Shown: piece by piece, positions 5,638 to 6,752 of the stretch
Position numbering within the stretch: the first letter of the stretch is position 1
How the letters are laid out: the number at the start of each line of letters is the position of its first letter
Source: an uncultured Centipeda sp.
GTDB taxonomy: Bacteria; Bacillota; Negativicutes; Selenomonadales; Selenomonadaceae
Length of the DNA: 6,752 bases
NCBI GenBank assembly: GCA_937925565.1
Contig: CALALM010000447.1
Location: 1-6,752 of the forward strand
Reading direction: 5' to 3'
The notes under the pieces: model-generated
Databases searched by the model: none
What the model was told of the DNA's origin: nothing
Seen by the model: the letters and a program-made list of their open reading frames with translations, nothing else
Made by a program: the position numbers and the translations under genes

Positions 5638-5666
5638 TTTCTTTTGGCATTGGAAAGCTTTTTTAG
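5580..5666 (+). CDS. Putative pyr leader peptide running through the attenuator
   Basis: A 28-codon frame starts at ATG 5580 and stops at TAG 5664-5666. It begins MKHTTPSVYPILE and ends FGIGKLF. GGGAG at 5569-5573 lies 6 bases upstream, a good ribosome-binding site. The frame crosses both arms of the terminator and stops directly after its T-run. The layout resembles the E. coli pyrBI leader peptide, where a ribosome close behind a slowed RNA polymerase prevents terminator formation. The ribosome-binding site overlaps the foot of the PyrR hairpin and lies inside the antiterminator, so PyrR could also affect its translation. The peptide resembles nothing I know; if real, its translation rather than its sequence is likely to matter. 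A frame this short can be open by chance. Confidence 0.45.
   Translation: MKHTTPSVYPILECKAFLCLSFGIGKLF
5622..5664 (+). terminator. Intrinsic terminator (attenuator) before pyrB
   Basis: The arms 5622-5637 and 5646-5661 form a 16-position stem with one U-U mismatch (5632/5651) and one G-U pair, closed by AUGCC/GGCAU around the loop UUUCUUUU (5638-5645). Six Ts (5659-5664) overlap the stem base and its end. It sits 21 bases before the pyrB start and 3' to a PyrR site, so it should be a regulated attenuator rather than an operon end. Its 5' arm also forms the competing antiterminator. Confidence 0.92.
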
Positions 5667-5672
5667 TGCGTG

Positions 5673-5679
5673 AAAGGGG
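5673..5679 (+). promoter_or_regulatory. Ribosome-binding site that fixes the pyrB start
   Basis: AAAGGGG (5673-5679) is 6 bases before ATG 5686. The in-frame ATG at 5680 directly abuts this element and cannot use it, so 5686 is the better start. Confidence 0.8.
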
Positions 5680-5685
5680 ATGCAC

Positions 5686-6624
5686 ATGAGTCAGGAGTTA
5701 TCACTCAAGGGACGGGATGTTCTTGCGCTCGAAGATTTTTCGGCGGAGGAGATTCGTCTCATTCTGAACACGGCACGCGAGATGAAGAACATTGTCGGCC
5801 GTGACATCAAGAAGGTACCGGCACTCAGGGGAAAGGCGATCGTCACGCTGTTCTACGAGCCGAGCACGCGCACGCGTACGTCGTTCGAGCTCGCGGGGAA
5901 GTACCTCGGCGCCGATGTCGTGAACATCACGGCGAGTGCATCCAGTATTGTGAAGGGGGAGAGCCTGCGCGACACGCTCTATACGATTGAGGCGATGGGT
6001 ACGGATGCGATCGTCATGCGCCACAAGGCGGAGGGCGCTGCCGCATATGCTGCCGATGCTGTTTCTCCCGTGATTATCAATGCGGGCGACGGTGCTCATG
6101 CACATCCCTCGCAGGGGCTGCTCAACCTCTATACCATCGAGGAGAACAAGGGGAAGCTTGCGGGACTGAAGGTCGCCATTCTCGGGGACGTGTTGCACAG
6201 CCGCGTCGCTCGCTCGGATATTCAGGGCATGCGCAAGATGGGCATGGACGTGCATATCGCGGGGCCGCGTCCTCTCCTGCCGCGTTTTCTCCATGAGGAG
6301 GAAGGCATCACCATCCACGACCGCATCGAGGATGCGGTGGAGGGCGCAGATGTTATCGAGGTGCTGCGCATTCAGCTCGAACGCATGAAGGGCGGGCTGT
6401 TCCCCTCGACACGCGAGTATGCACGCATCTACGGGCTGAACGAGGAGCGTCTGGCACTTGCGAACGATGCCATTGTTCTTCACCCGGGTCCCATGAACAA
6501 GGGCTGGGAAATCTCGGAATCCGTCGCATATGGCGTACAGTCACGGATTCAGGAGGAAGTGAAAAATGGGGTCGCCATCCGCATGGCACTCTTTACCTTG
6601 GTTCTGATGGGAGGGAAAGCCTAA
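5686..6624 (+). CDS. pyrB: Aspartate carbamoyltransferase, catalytic chain
   Basis: Cytoplasmic enzyme that joins carbamoyl phosphate and L-aspartate to N-carbamoyl-L-aspartate, the committed step of de novo pyrimidine synthesis. The 312-residue length is normal for the catalytic chain. Visible active-site motifs are the carbamoyl-phosphate loop STRTRTS (60-66), the mobile-loop Lys90 in SSIVKGES, HPSQ (140-143), Arg173 in LHSRVARSD, the aspartate-binding segment EVLRIQLER, and HPGPMNKG (266-273). All key residues are present. A terminator, PyrR hairpin and antiterminator lie directly upstream, so expression should fall when UMP/UTP is plentiful. pyrC follows without a gap; no regulatory chain gene (pyrI) lies between them. 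This suggests an enzyme controlled at the transcript level rather than by a PyrI partner, although pyrI could be elsewhere. Confidence 0.97.
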   Translation: MSQELSLKGRDVLALEDFSAEEIRLILNTAREMKNIVGRDIKKVPALRGKAIVTLFYEPSTRTRTSFELAGKYLGADVVNITASASSIVKGESLRDTLYTIEAMGTDAIVMRHKAEGAAAYAADAVSPVIINAGDGAHAHPSQGLLNLYTIEENKGKLAGLKVAILGDVLHSRVARSDIQGMRKMGMDVHIAGPRPLLPRFLHEEEGITIHDRIEDAVEGADVIEVLRIQLERMKGGLFPSTREYARIYGLNEERLALANDAIVLHPGPMNKGWEISESVAYGVQSRIQEEVKNGVAIRMALFTLVLMGGKA

Positions 6625-6752
6625 ATGAGTGCATTGCTCCTAAAGGGCGGACGAGTGATCGACCCCGCCGCACAGCGAGATGAAATCTGTGATGTCCTCA
6701 TTGAGGACGGTGTCATCCGACAGGTCGGAAAAGATCTGAGCGCGAACGGTGC
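6625..6752 (+). CDS. pyrC: Dihydroorotase, N-terminal part (cut by window end)
   Basis: The frame begins MSALLLKGGRVIDPAAQRDE and continues DVLIEDGVIRQVGKDL, the typical N-terminal beta-sandwich start of class I dihydroorotases and related amidohydrolases (LLLKGGRVIDP, then DVLIEDG). Only 42 codons are present, so the metal-binding HxH motif is beyond the edge. The product closes N-carbamoyl-aspartate to dihydroorotate, the step after PyrB. ATG 6625 follows the pyrB stop (6622-6624) with no gap, and GGGAGGG (6609-6615) sits 9 bases upstream, so translation is probably coupled to pyrB. Other amidohydrolases start similarly, but the pyrB neighbour makes pyrC the clear choice. Confidence 0.92.
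   Translation, partial: MSALLLKGGRVIDPAAQRDEICDVLIEDGVIRQVGKDLSANG

Noticed and set aside
5680..5682. pyrB start at ATG 5680
   Set aside because: It leaves no spacing after AAAGGGG; ATG 5686 has the correct 6-base spacing and gives a standard N-terminus.
5701..6483. 260-residue antisense frame opposite pyrB
   Set aside because: pyrB is intact with all active-site motifs on the + strand; the antisense frame has no motif and no plausible start context.

Overview
Most of this window (about base 382 to the end) looks like chromosomal DNA of a moderately GC-rich member of the Firmicutes, most likely a Selenomonas-type Negativicute. This rests on the mix of gene families, a PyrR-type RNA attenuator in front of pyrB, and a pyrB-pyrC operon. 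The genus is an inference from the protein sequences, not proven. All complete genes are on the + strand.

Bases 1 to about 400 are different. They are more GC-rich (48 of the first 60 bases are G or C) and read like actinobacterial DNA. They hold the 3' end of an unidentified + strand gene, a small duplicated tail, and, on the - strand, broken pieces of a YefM-YoeB toxin-antitoxin pair. The antitoxin piece runs straight into the middle of a LytR-CpsA-Psr (LCP) gene at about 382-405. This is a chimeric junction: either an assembly or amplification artefact, or a real rearrangement. The long + strand reading frame that crosses it is therefore not one natural protein.

Bases 382-5441 form a tight co-directional cluster: the LCP cell-wall ligase (5'-truncated), an ABC-F translation-factor ATPase, and the RecD2 helicase. 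Each pair is separated by a single base, which suggests one transcript. The first gene's promoter lies beyond the junction.

Bases 5442-5685 are a compact pyrimidine-control leader: a near-consensus sigma-70-type promoter, a perfect 9-bp hairpin near the predicted transcript start, a PyrR-binding hairpin, a strong intrinsic terminator, and an antiterminator helix that competes with both hairpin and terminator. A 28-codon reading frame with a good ribosome-binding site starts inside this control region, runs through the whole terminator and stops just after its T-run. That arrangement recalls the E. coli pyrBI leader peptide, here superimposed on a PyrR-type switch. It is the most interesting signal in the window.

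Bases 5686-6752 carry pyrB (aspartate carbamoyltransferase), followed with no gap by the start of pyrC (dihydroorotase). These are two consecutive steps of de novo UMP synthesis, and the leader upstream would let UMP/UTP shut off their transcription. No pyrI lies between pyrB and pyrC, and no pyrR gene is in the window.
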